Shown: in pieces, positions 22,529 to 27,954 of the stretch
Layout: every line of letters starts with the position of its first letter
How positions within the stretch are numbered: position 1 is the stretch's first letter
Source: a virus
DNA length: 43,218 nucleotides
Virus record (IMG/VR): IMGVR_UViG_3300047445_000240
Coordinates: 1-43,218 of that record
Reading direction: 5' to 3' (one strand)
Notes under the pieces: model-generated
What the model saw: only the letters and a program-made list of their open reading frames with translations
Database searches by the model: none
Told to the model about the DNA's origin: nothing
Made by a program: the position numbers and the translations under genes

Positions 22529-23830
22529 ATGAAGCCGACCCGCCGACCCAAGCCCAAGGTGCACGACACCTATATGTCGTGGCAGGCCCGCGCCGATGGC
22601 GGCTGGACCGCGCATTGGAAGCCGAGCCCGCGCCTGCGCCGCCTGGGCTGGACCAACCTCGAGCTGGGTGACGACAGCGATACCGTCGCTGCGCTGACCG
22701 CCTGCGTTGCCCGCAACAAGCTGGTCGACGGCACGATCGGCGCGATCGTCATCGCGGCGCCGGCCGGCGACCGGATCGAGACGTTCGGCCAGCTCGCCCG
22801 CAAGTTCCAGACGTCGGCGGGCTTCACCGACCTGGCGCCGTCGACCCAAAAGAATTACCGCTCCTATCTGCGCATGCTCGAAACCTGGGCACAGGACGGC
22901 AAGCTGTTGCTCAGCCAGCTCAACCGGCAAATGGTGCTCGATTTTGTCGAAATCCTCGAAACGGACTCGCGCCGCACGCGCACCAAGCAGCTGCTCGCCG
23001 TGCTGGGCGTGCTGATGCAATATGCGGAGGACAAGGGCTACATCACCGCCCATCCGGCCCGCAACCTGCGCGTCGCCAGCCCGAAGCCGCGCGATCGGCG
23101 CCTGTTGCGCGACGAATTGCCGTTGCTGGTCGAAACGGGCCGGACGCTCGGCCATCGCCACGTCGCGATCGGTGCCGTGCTCGGCTTCTACACGATGCAG
23201 CGCGAAGGCGATCTGCTCGCGGTCACCAGCTTCACCATGCGCGGCATCGACGATATCAGCGGCGACGCGCGGCGCGCGCTGAGCGACGAACGCGGCCACG
23301 TCGTCGGCCTGTTCCTCGAACAGGAAAAGACCAGGACGCCGGTCGGCATCCCGCTCGCGCCGATCGCGCGCGAGGCGGTGCGCGATGCGATTTCGGCCCC
23401 GCGGCAGGGGCGCGTCGGCGGAACGCACATCATCGCCGACCCGCAAACCGGCCTGGAATGCCCGGAATGGCGGTTCCAGCGCGATTTCCGGGCCGTCGTG
23501 GTACATTTGGTCAAGGACCTGCGCTGGCGCGCCCACAGCGCCACGCTGCGCCAGGAGCACAGCGAGGCGGACCGGCTCAACCGGCTCGCCGATCGCTATG
23601 ACGGCATCCAGTTCCGCGACCTGCGCCGGTCGGGCATGTGCTGGATGCGCGACCTGGGCGCCTCGATCCCGATGATCGCCGCCATCAGCGGCCACTCGAT
23701 CGCCGAGACAACCAAGATCCTCGATACCTACATGCCCCGCGATATCCGCATCGCGGCCGAAGGTATGGCACTGGCGGTCACCCGCCAGGCCGAACGCGAC
23801 GCAGCGGACGCGCAGGAAGGGCAGGGATGA
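22529..23830 (+). CDS. int: Tyrosine-recombinase integrase
   Basis: A 433-residue site-specific recombinase for prophage integration. It has an N-terminal arm-binding region, a SAM-like core-binding domain (about 85-180, STQKNYRSYLRMLETWA) and the catalytic domain. Catalytic residues visible are R225 (MQREGDLL), R366 within FRDLRRSG (the usual box-II His is replaced by Arg), H389 (GHS) and the nucleophile Y401 (ILDTYMPRD). It is the last sizeable gene of the plus-strand operon, next to the candidate attP. Its C-terminal coding end is duplicated 242 bases downstream. Confidence 0.92.
   Translation: MKPTRRPKPKVHDTYMSWQARADGGWTAHWKPSPRLRRLGWTNLELGDDSDTVAALTACVARNKLVDGTIGAIVIAAPAGDRIETFGQLARKFQTSAGFTDLAPSTQKNYRSYLRMLETWAQDGKLLLSQLNRQMVLDFVEILETDSRRTRTKQLLAVLGVLMQYAEDKGYITAHPARNLRVASPKPRDRRLLRDELPLLVETGRTLGHRHVAIGAVLGFYTMQREGDLLAVTSFTMRGIDDISGDARRALSDERGHVVGLFLEQEKTRTPVGIPLAPIAREAVRDAISAPRQGRVGGTHIIADPQTGLECPEWRFQRDFRAVVVHLVKDLRWRAHSATLRQEHSEADRLNRLADRYDGIQFRDLRRSGMCWMRDLGASIPMIAAISGHSIAETTKILDTYMPRDIRIAAEGMALAVTRQAERDAADAQEGQG
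23791..23826 (+). repeat. Direct repeat, copy 1 (end of integrase)
   Basis: A 36-base sequence encoding ERDAADAQEGQG at the integrase C-terminus. Copy 2 is at 24033-24068, with two mismatches. Both copies are in the reading frame of the gene they end. The repeat unit with the intervening gene is 242 bases. Confidence 0.85.
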
Positions 23831-24072
23831 GTGGAGAAATCGAAAAGGTCGATGACACCTTTGCCAATAGCATCAGGGCCATTCTCATATTCGATGAGCA
23901 CGGCCGTGTTTTTCAGGCGCGGCCGCATAGCGACGGATCTGCAAAGATGTCGGGCTTTACGCTGGGCCAGTCGCTAACGCCACGTGCCGACATCGCGCAG
24001 CTGATGGATCAGCTGAGCGTTGACCTTCCGCCCGAACGTGACGCAGCGGACGCGCAGGAAGGGCAAGGTTAG
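23827..24072 (+). CDS. Small protein ending in a copy of the integrase tail
   Basis: An 81-residue protein (MSGEIEKVDDTFANSIRAILI...) starting in ATGA overlap with the integrase stop. Its last 12 residues (ERDAADAQEGQG) equal the integrase C-terminus, encoded by a 34/36-identical DNA repeat. The body has an acidic helix and the segment FDEHGRVFQARPHSDGS. Not recognised. The duplicated tail suggests the gene was inserted by recombination at the integrase end. Confidence 0.65.
   Translation: MSGEIEKVDDTFANSIRAILIFDEHGRVFQARPHSDGSAKMSGFTLGQSLTPRADIAQLMDQLSVDLPPERDAADAQEGQG
24033..24068 (+). repeat. Direct repeat, copy 2
   Basis: The second copy of the 36-base integrase tail sequence, differing at 24039 (T for C) and at one G/A near its end. 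It encodes the same C-terminal ERDAADAQEGQG in the downstream small gene. Confidence 0.85.
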
Positions 24073-24369
24073 ATGGGCATCAACCTCTGCCTTGAGACGC
24101 TCGATGGGCGCGCACATCCCTCATGGAATGACAGCAAGTGGAGCGGAGTTCGCGATTTGCTCCGAATGATCGATGAGCTGCCGACCGAAAGTCGCCTCAA
24201 TGGCAACGGCGACGTTTGGCAAGGGGCCGAGCCGGTGTGGCGCCCCATCGACCATGCCGCCTTTCGGGCCGCCCTTCTCAAGCGGTTCGACTTCAACCAT
24301 GACGTATGGAACCGCCTCGCCGACATCCTTGAAAGCGAGCCCGAATACTGGATGTATTTCAGCATTTGA
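24073..24369 (+). CDS. Hypothetical protein (98 aa)
   Basis: A 98-residue protein (MGINLCLETLDGRAHPSWND...) whose ATG directly follows the previous stop. It is rich in Trp, Asp and Glu (VWQGAEPVWRPIDHAAFRAALL, ESEPEYWMYFS). Similar small acidic aromatic proteins are scattered in bacterial genomes without known function. Probably a soluble cytoplasmic protein. Confidence 0.6.
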   Translation: MGINLCLETLDGRAHPSWNDSKWSGVRDLLRMIDELPTESRLNGNGDVWQGAEPVWRPIDHAAFRAALLKRFDFNHDVWNRLADILESEPEYWMYFSI

Positions 24370-24405
24370 TCGCTATGTAGGATTCGGCGGCGCAGCGTTG
24401 CCGCC

Positions 24406-24675
24406 ATGCCCTCCGAAGCCGAATCGGCCGTCGTCGCTTTCTTCCACCTGCAACGCTCGCTGTCGAAGCGGCGCTATCTGCCCGGCACCGATCGGCTGGC
24501 GGCTGCATTCGCCCGCCGCGCCGACCTCGATCGCGCCGACGCCATGGCCGATCTGCAGGCCGCTTTGTGGGACTATGAACGCGCGATCGAAGCGCTCAAC
24601 GACTCGGCCGCGAATCGCTGCCGTCGCACATGCGACGATACAACCGTCGCACAGCGTCGCACCAAACGGCCTTGA
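24406..24675 (+). CDS. Hypothetical protein (89 aa) ending in att-arm repeats
   Basis: An 89-residue helical protein (MPSEAESAVVAFFHLQRSLS...; QAALWDYERAIEALND). The last 25 codons run through the CGTCGCA repeats at 24622-24661 and read as a basic, unstructured tail. The gene could be real with a tail formed by the att-arm DNA, or the true end may be earlier in related phages. Not recognised. Confidence 0.5.
   Translation: MPSEAESAVVAFFHLQRSLSKRRYLPGTDRLAAAFARRADLDRADAMADLQAALWDYERAIEALNDSAANRCRRTCDDTTVAQRRTKRP
24622..24661. repeat. CGTCGCA repeats, candidate integrase arm sites
   Basis: CGTCGCA occurs at 24622-24628, 24645-24651 and 24655-24661, with an inverted copy TGCGACG at 24631-24637. 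Another direct copy lies at 24807-24813 and a 6-of-7 inverted match at 24780-24786. Repeats on both sides of a short core, just after the integrase gene, are typical of arm-type integrase sites in attP. The role is inferred. Confidence 0.5.
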
Positions 24676-24711
24676 CCCTAGGATTTCTGCGGCATAGAGG
24701 CCCGTGCCTGT

Positions 24712-24735
24712 TGCCCCGTCGTCTAAAGGTAAGGT
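24712..24735. other. Candidate attP core with tRNA-like 5' sequence
   Basis: The sequence GCCCCGTCGTCTAAAGG and the following TAAGG resemble the acceptor and D-arm start of bacterial tRNA-Glu or tRNA-Gln genes. No anticodon or T-arm follows, so it is not a tRNA gene. It lies between two groups of CGTCGCA repeats in the gap between convergent operons. It may be the crossover core matching a host tRNA gene, but phages usually carry the 3' part of a tRNA, which weakens the idea. Confidence 0.35.
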
Positions 24736-24779
24736 TAGCTGTGGGCGATAGGTTTCAATGACTTAGCCTGCGAAGCTTG

Positions 24780-24813
24780 TGCGACTTTGCGCGAAAACCG
24801 GCTTCGCGTCGCA
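24780..24813. terminator. Hairpin between convergent operons
   Basis: TGCGA (24780-24784) pairs with TCGCA (24809-24813), and CGCGAA (24790-24795) with TTCGCG (24803-24808), leaving a 5-base bulge and a 7-base loop. It lies 12 bases beyond the last minus-strand gene, where both operons must stop. It lacks a U-tract. It also contains two of the candidate arm repeats, so it may serve in attP rather than in termination. Confidence 0.4.
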
Positions 24814-24824
24814 TGGCTGAGAGG

Positions 24825-25049
24825 TCAGCTCAAATCGTCCAGCCGGCCGTCAATCTCGGCGAACTTCGCCGATAGGTACGGATTGTCGGTCACCAGATCG
24901 CCGGTCACCGCATTGGCAACGGTTTCGTTGACGGCTTCCGTCACCGCCGCGGCCGCGCTGGCGCCCTGTACCGCCGCCTGGCTACTGGCGATCGTCGCGC
25001 GCGCGAGCAATCGCGCCGCCTTCTGCGAGGGATAGACGCGCTGCCTCAT
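24825..25049 (-). CDS. Last gene of the late operon (74 aa)
   Basis: A 74-residue protein beginning MRQRVYPSQKAARLLARATI. The ATG at 25049 overlaps the upstream stop by ATGA; a longer in-frame reading is shadow. It is Ala-rich and helical with a hydrophobic middle (SSQAAVQGASAAAAVTEAV) but no clear membrane helix. It lies at the end of the lysis cassette. Not recognised. Confidence 0.55.
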   Translation of the reverse strand: MRQRVYPSQKAARLLARATIASSQAAVQGASAAAAVTEAVNETVANAVTGDLVTDNPYLSAKFAEIDGRLDDLS

Positions 25050-25393
25050 TTCCAGACCTGCCACCAATGCTTGGGCCTGGCCGCTTTCAGCGCGGCGTCC
25101 CATTCCTGATCGCACGACGTGCCGATCTTCTTGGCGGTCGCCTTGTCGATGTTCGCCTTGACCAGCTGGCCGGTCTGCGCCGCGTCGTGCGCGCCGATCC
25201 CGCCGGCCGTGCCGTCAATCAGGCCGAGCGGCGCCGGGTCCGTCTGGTCGAGCAGCCCCGACGCCAGCAGGATCTTCATGCATGGGCTTGCAGTCTGGGT
25301 CAGTTGCATAGGCGCCATACAGGCACAGGTTATGACGGAGAGCGTCGCTAACCCCGCGAACCTCAACCCCCGCGTCCGGAGCGGAGCGCACAT
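25046..25393 (-). CDS. Possible outer-membrane spanin (Rz1-like) lipoprotein
   Basis: A 115-residue protein starting MCAPLRTRGLRF after a good AGAAAGGAA site. Residues 9-23 form a short hydrophobic signal (LRFAGLATLSVITCAC) with Cys at the expected lipobox place, though the box is imperfect (VITC). It starts inside the upstream spanin-like gene in another frame, the classic Rz/Rz1 nested layout (25215-25393 shared). It is longer than typical Rz1, so the call is moderate. Confidence 0.5.
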   Translation of the reverse strand: MCAPLRTRGLRFAGLATLSVITCACMAPMQLTQTASPCMKILLASGLLDQTDPAPLGLIDGTAGGIGAHDAAQTGQLVKANIDKATAKKIGTSCDQEWDAALKAARPKHWWQVWK

Positions 25394-25691
25394 CGGCAGT
25401 TCCTTTCTGTACCTTGACGTCGACCTCGACCCGTTGTCGCGCGGCGTCGTTGATGACCGGCAGCGCGCGCACCGCCACGTCGCCAGTGGCCTTGCCAAGC
25501 TGGCCGTCGACCTTGGCCTGCGCCGCTGCCCGCTGCGCCTCGATCGGGCGCAGCAACAGCCACCACAGGGCAAAGGCGATGACGGCGATCGCCACCAGGG
25601 CCACGACCGCCCAGGCGATCAGCCGGGCACCGCGCACCGCCGGCACCGCGCGCGCGATCGCGGACTCGGCCAGGTCGACCAGCTCGGTCAT
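25215..25691 (-). CDS. Inner-membrane spanin (Rz-like)
   Basis: A 158-residue protein starting at ATG 25691 (MTELVDLAESAIARAV). One membrane helix at about residues 24-47 (LIAWAVVALVAIAVIAFALWW) is followed by a charged periplasmic region (IEAQRAAAQAKVDGQLGKA) that could form the spanin coiled coil. It follows the holin candidates and overlaps an Rz1-like lipoprotein gene. ATGA overlap links it to the 31-residue membrane peptide gene upstream. In lysis it would join inner and outer membranes. Confidence 0.6.
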   Translation of the reverse strand: MTELVDLAESAIARAVPAVRGARLIAWAVVALVAIAVIAFALWWLLLRPIEAQRAAAQAKVDGQLGKATGDVAVRALPVINDAARQRVEVDVKVQKGTADVRSAPDAGVEVRGVSDALRHNLCLYGAYATDPDCKPMHEDPAGVGAARPDGPGAARPD

Positions 25692-25783
25692 TGCGTGAAC
25701 GCCAGCACGCACGCGGCGAGCAGCGACATCGCCGCCCCCGCGCCGAGCACCCACGCGCCTTTGCGGTGATACCAGTCGATCAC
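25688..25783 (-). CDS. Tiny membrane peptide (31 aa) in lysis cassette
   Basis: A 31-residue ORF starting with GTG at 25783 (MIDWYHRKGAWVLGAGAAM), almost all one membrane helix with a basic N-terminus. GTGA overlap with the upstream stop and ATGA overlap with the spanin start argue that it is translated. It may be a pinholin or an antiholin. Below normal gene-finder length. Confidence 0.5.
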   Translation of the reverse strand: MIDWYHRKGAWVLGAGAAMSLLAACVLAFTQ

Positions 25784-25968
25784 GGCGTTCCCCCGCCGAC
25801 CTTGCCATCGGGGATCAGCGCGCCGATCGTCCCGACGCCGAACGCAATGGCGTTCCACGGCGCTGGCAGCGCCGCTGCAGCGCCAACCGCCACGCCGACG
25901 CCTACCCAGGTCGATCGCTCGCCCAGGCGCGCCCTGAGCCATTGCAGGCCGCTCCGCAGCGCGCTCAT
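25780..25968 (-). CDS. Holin candidate (62 aa)
   Basis: A 62-residue protein (MSALRSGLQWLRARLGERST...). A basic amphipathic N-terminus is followed by one or two hydrophobic segments (about 21-33, WVGVGVAVGAAAAL; about 38-52, NAIAFGVGTIGALIP). Size, membrane segments and position between the lysis enzyme and the spanins fit a small holin. ATGA overlap with the upstream gene. Confidence 0.55.
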   Translation of the reverse strand: MSALRSGLQWLRARLGERSTWVGVGVAVGAAAALPAPWNAIAFGVGTIGALIPDGKVGGGTP

Positions 25969-26327
25969 TCGACCACGTCCAGATCGGTGTCGCCGCTGCG
26001 CCAGATGCGCTCACGGATCGGGCGCGGCAGGATGATGCAGCCATGGCTGGCGGTGTTGTTCATCAGGCGATTGTCGCCATGGATGCGGAACGCCGATCGC
26101 CCGGCCGTATCGGTGCCGGGCGCCGGGGTCAGTGCGAGCGTGTACGGCCCGGTATTGGGGCTGTCGTACGGCGCGCCGATCGTCCAGCGGCCGCGCGGCA
26201 CCGGCCCCACGGCCGGCACCGCCTGCATGACAGGATTGTTCCAGCCGCGCCCGCTGCCCGAATAGCCCTTGCTGATCAGCTGCCCGTTGCGCGACAGCGT
26301 GCCCGCCGATTGATCCCATCGCCACAT
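25965..26327 (-). CDS. Tlde1-like L,D-transpeptidase-fold lysis enzyme
   Basis: A 120-residue protein. The C-terminal motif FRIHGDNRLMNNTASHGCII (residues 80-99) carries the His (H83) and the S-H-G-C catalytic cluster (94-97) of the L,D-transpeptidase-like family that includes the T6SS effector Tlde1 (DUF2778). Such enzymes cut or exchange peptidoglycan peptides. It lies inside the lysis cassette and no other endolysin is visible there, so it probably serves as the wall-degrading lysis enzyme. It has no signal peptide, so it would need a holin. Confidence 0.7.
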   Translation of the reverse strand: MWRWDQSAGTLSRNGQLISKGYSGSGRGWNNPVMQAVPAVGPVPRGRWTIGAPYDSPNTGPYTLALTPAPGTDTAGRSAFRIHGDNRLMNNTASHGCIILPRPIRERIWRSGDTDLDVVE

Positions 26328-26329
26328 GA

Positions 26330-26713
26330 TTACTTTCCCCCGCCAGAGGGCTCATCGACCACCATCATGTGCGCGCCCTCCCCGCGCACGATCCGGGCGC
26401 GCATCTCGATATGTTCCTCGGAGATGACGCGTTGAATGTCCTGGCGAAGCTGTTGAGGCCCATGCATCCACAGCATCGTTTCGAGGCGCAGCGCACGTTC
26501 CTCGCAGCGGGCATGCGAGCCTTCGAGTTCCTCGATCCGCTTGTCGAGCGCCTTGCGCGTCGGCGCGGCAACGAACTTGGAAATGAACGCCCATGCCGCC
26601 GCGCAGCCGGCGCCGAACGCCAGCGCCATTCGGCCGCCATCGGCACCGAGAAAATCCGGGTTACTCACCAAACCACCCCCTGCCTGGTTTGCGGCTATGC
26701 CGATTGTGCTCAT
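26330..26713 (-). CDS. Membrane-anchored coiled-coil protein of lysis region
   Basis: A 127-residue protein (MSTIGIAANQAGGG...). One membrane helix (about 28-50, RMALAFGAGCAAAWAFISKFVA) is followed by a long charged coiled coil (RKALDKRIEELEGSHARCEER) and a C-terminal tail. Possible roles are a holin partner or a membrane protein of the lysis system. The start is ATG 26713, sharing one base with the upstream stop; GTG at 26716 is possible. Confidence 0.55.
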   Translation of the reverse strand: MSTIGIAANQAGGGLVSNPDFLGADGGRMALAFGAGCAAAWAFISKFVAAPTRKALDKRIEELEGSHARCEERALRLETMLWMHGPQQLRQDIQRVISEEHIEMRARIVRGEGAHMMVVDEPSGGGK

Positions 26714-27507
26714 CACGCGGCGCCGATCGCCGTGAGGTATGTCGACAGCCGCGCGTGCAGCGCGGCCGCGTCGCTCGCGCTGAGTGCCCCGCCGAAGCAG
26801 CCGGCGGCGACGCGCGCGTCCGACAGGATCGAATTGGCGCGCAAGAAGCGGATTGTGTTCGCCGTCGGCGCCACGCTTGGCGCCGGTACTGTCGCGGCCT
26901 GCACGCCGCCGGCATAGAACACCGCGTTATTGGCATCAGGTCGCGACGCGATCAGTGAGCCAATCCCCGGGACAGTTGGAAAAGACGCGGCAAGCGTCGA
27001 CGCATGGATGCGGTAGAAGATCCCCGCGCCGCCCGCCGTAAGGCGAATGATGTGCTGCAACACGGCGTCGGTCCCAATCACGCCACCGGTGACCGCTGCC
27101 TCTGCGACGTTCACCCAGACGCCAAGGTGCGAACTGTCCTGGCTATTGTTGCCGGCGGCGGTATCGAGCACGCCGCTATCGAGATAGCTATCGGTCCCGT
27201 TGCCCTTGTGGCCACGGTCGACAGTGAAGACCAATCCGGCACCGACGACGGATGCCACCTGCGCGGGGTTCTTGAGATTGACCCGCCCGGCCTGTTCGTC
27301 GTGCGCCGCGAACATCGACAGCCAGTCGAGCTTCGACCACAGGCCGTCCGTCTTGAGCCCCTTGATCAGCCAATCGTACAACGACGTGCGGCTCGCATCC
27401 GGCTTGACGGTCATCGCCGCGATCGCGGCCGTCGTCGCGGCGTCGGGCGTGACGGCCGCGCGAACCCGCGTGGCGACCTCGGGGATCGAAAGGCCGACCC
27501 CGATCAT
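26713..27507 (-). CDS. Tail appendage / adhesin-like protein
   Basis: A 264-residue protein beginning MIGVGLSIPEVATRV at ATG 27507 (TTG at 27510 possible). The body is a beta-rich lectin/laminin-G-like pattern (LVFTVDRGHKGNGTDSYLDSG, HLGVWVNVAEAA). It ends in a conserved-looking NTIRFLRANSILSDARVAAGCFGG segment (given in part) common to tail-associated proteins in alphaproteobacterial prophages. It lies downstream of tailspike and spike base. It probably contacts the host surface. Confidence 0.6.
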   Translation of the reverse strand: MIGVGLSIPEVATRVRAAVTPDAATTAAIAAMTVKPDASRTSLYDWLIKGLKTDGLWSKLDWLSMFAAHDEQAGRVNLKNPAQVASVVGAGLVFTVDRGHKGNGTDSYLDSGVLDTAAGNNSQDSSHLGVWVNVAEAAVTGGVIGTDAVLQHIIRLTAGGAGIFYRIHASTLAASFPTVPGIGSLIASRPDANNAVFYAGGVQAATVPAPSVAPTANTIRFLRANSILSDARVAAGCFGGALSASDAAALHARLSTYLTAIGAA

Positions 27508-27767
27508 CAATTGAGCGTGACGAAGTCGGACGCGGTCGACGCGGTTCGGATGTAGAGCGGCCGGATCGGCAACACCGTGCCGGCCGGAACATTCTTGAAC
27601 GTCACATCGCTGCCGGTGCTGAAGCGCACCACGACGTCGCCGGCCGTACCGACATAGATCGCCTTGGGCAGCGGATCGAGCGCGGTGACGTCCGACTTGG
27701 TGACATTGCTGCCGTAGCGAGCCGGGCTGGAGGCGGTGTCGGTTTGCACCGGAAATGAGTCGGTCAT
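27507..27767 (-). CDS. Spike base protein (RCAP_Rcc01079-like)
   Basis: An 86-residue protein. The segments YGSNVTKSDVTALDPLPKAIY and FKNVPAGTVLPIRPLYI match the pattern of the small spike-base family first described with gene transfer agents of Rhodobacter and frequent in alphaproteobacterial phages. It would sit where head or tail spikes attach. It overlaps the downstream gene by one to a few bases. Confidence 0.75.
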   Translation of the reverse strand: MTDSFPVQTDTASSPARYGSNVTKSDVTALDPLPKAIYVGTAGDVVVRFSTGSDVTFKNVPAGTVLPIRPLYIRTASTASDFVTLN

Positions 27768-27771
27768 GGTG

Positions 27772-27948
27772 TCAGCTCCCCGTCATGTGCTTTGCCCTCG
27801 CCCAGTCGAGCAGATCGCCGACCGTCGGCGCGGCCGCCGTGCTCTGCATCGCGAGGTGATCGTCGAGCACCTTCCGGCGCAGCGCGATTTCTTCCGGGTC
27901 GGTCGCCGCGGCGAGCATCGCTTCCATATGGCTGGTCAGAAAACTCAT
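27772..27948 (-). CDS. Small protein between tailspike and spike base (58 aa)
   Basis: A 58-residue ORF (MSFLTSHMEAMLAAATDPEE... ending WARAKHMTGS), below normal gene-finder length. Its ATG lies 6 bases after the tailspike stop, with GAGGCG as ribosome site, and its stop lies 4 bases before the next start. This packing supports a real gene. The product is helical and soluble; function unknown. Confidence 0.6.
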   Translation of the reverse strand: MSFLTSHMEAMLAAATDPEEIALRRKVLDDHLAMQSTAAAPTVGDLLDWARAKHMTGS

Positions 27949-27954
27949 AGCGCC

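Noticed and set aside
24735-24766. Further operator copies near the candidate attP (TTAGC at 24735 and 24763)
   Set aside because: Only single half-sites without a matching GCTAA at the right distance; likely chance.
24712-24790. A phage tRNA gene
   Set aside because: Only a D-arm-like start is visible; no anticodon stem or TTC-loop sequence follows, so it is kept only as a possible att core.
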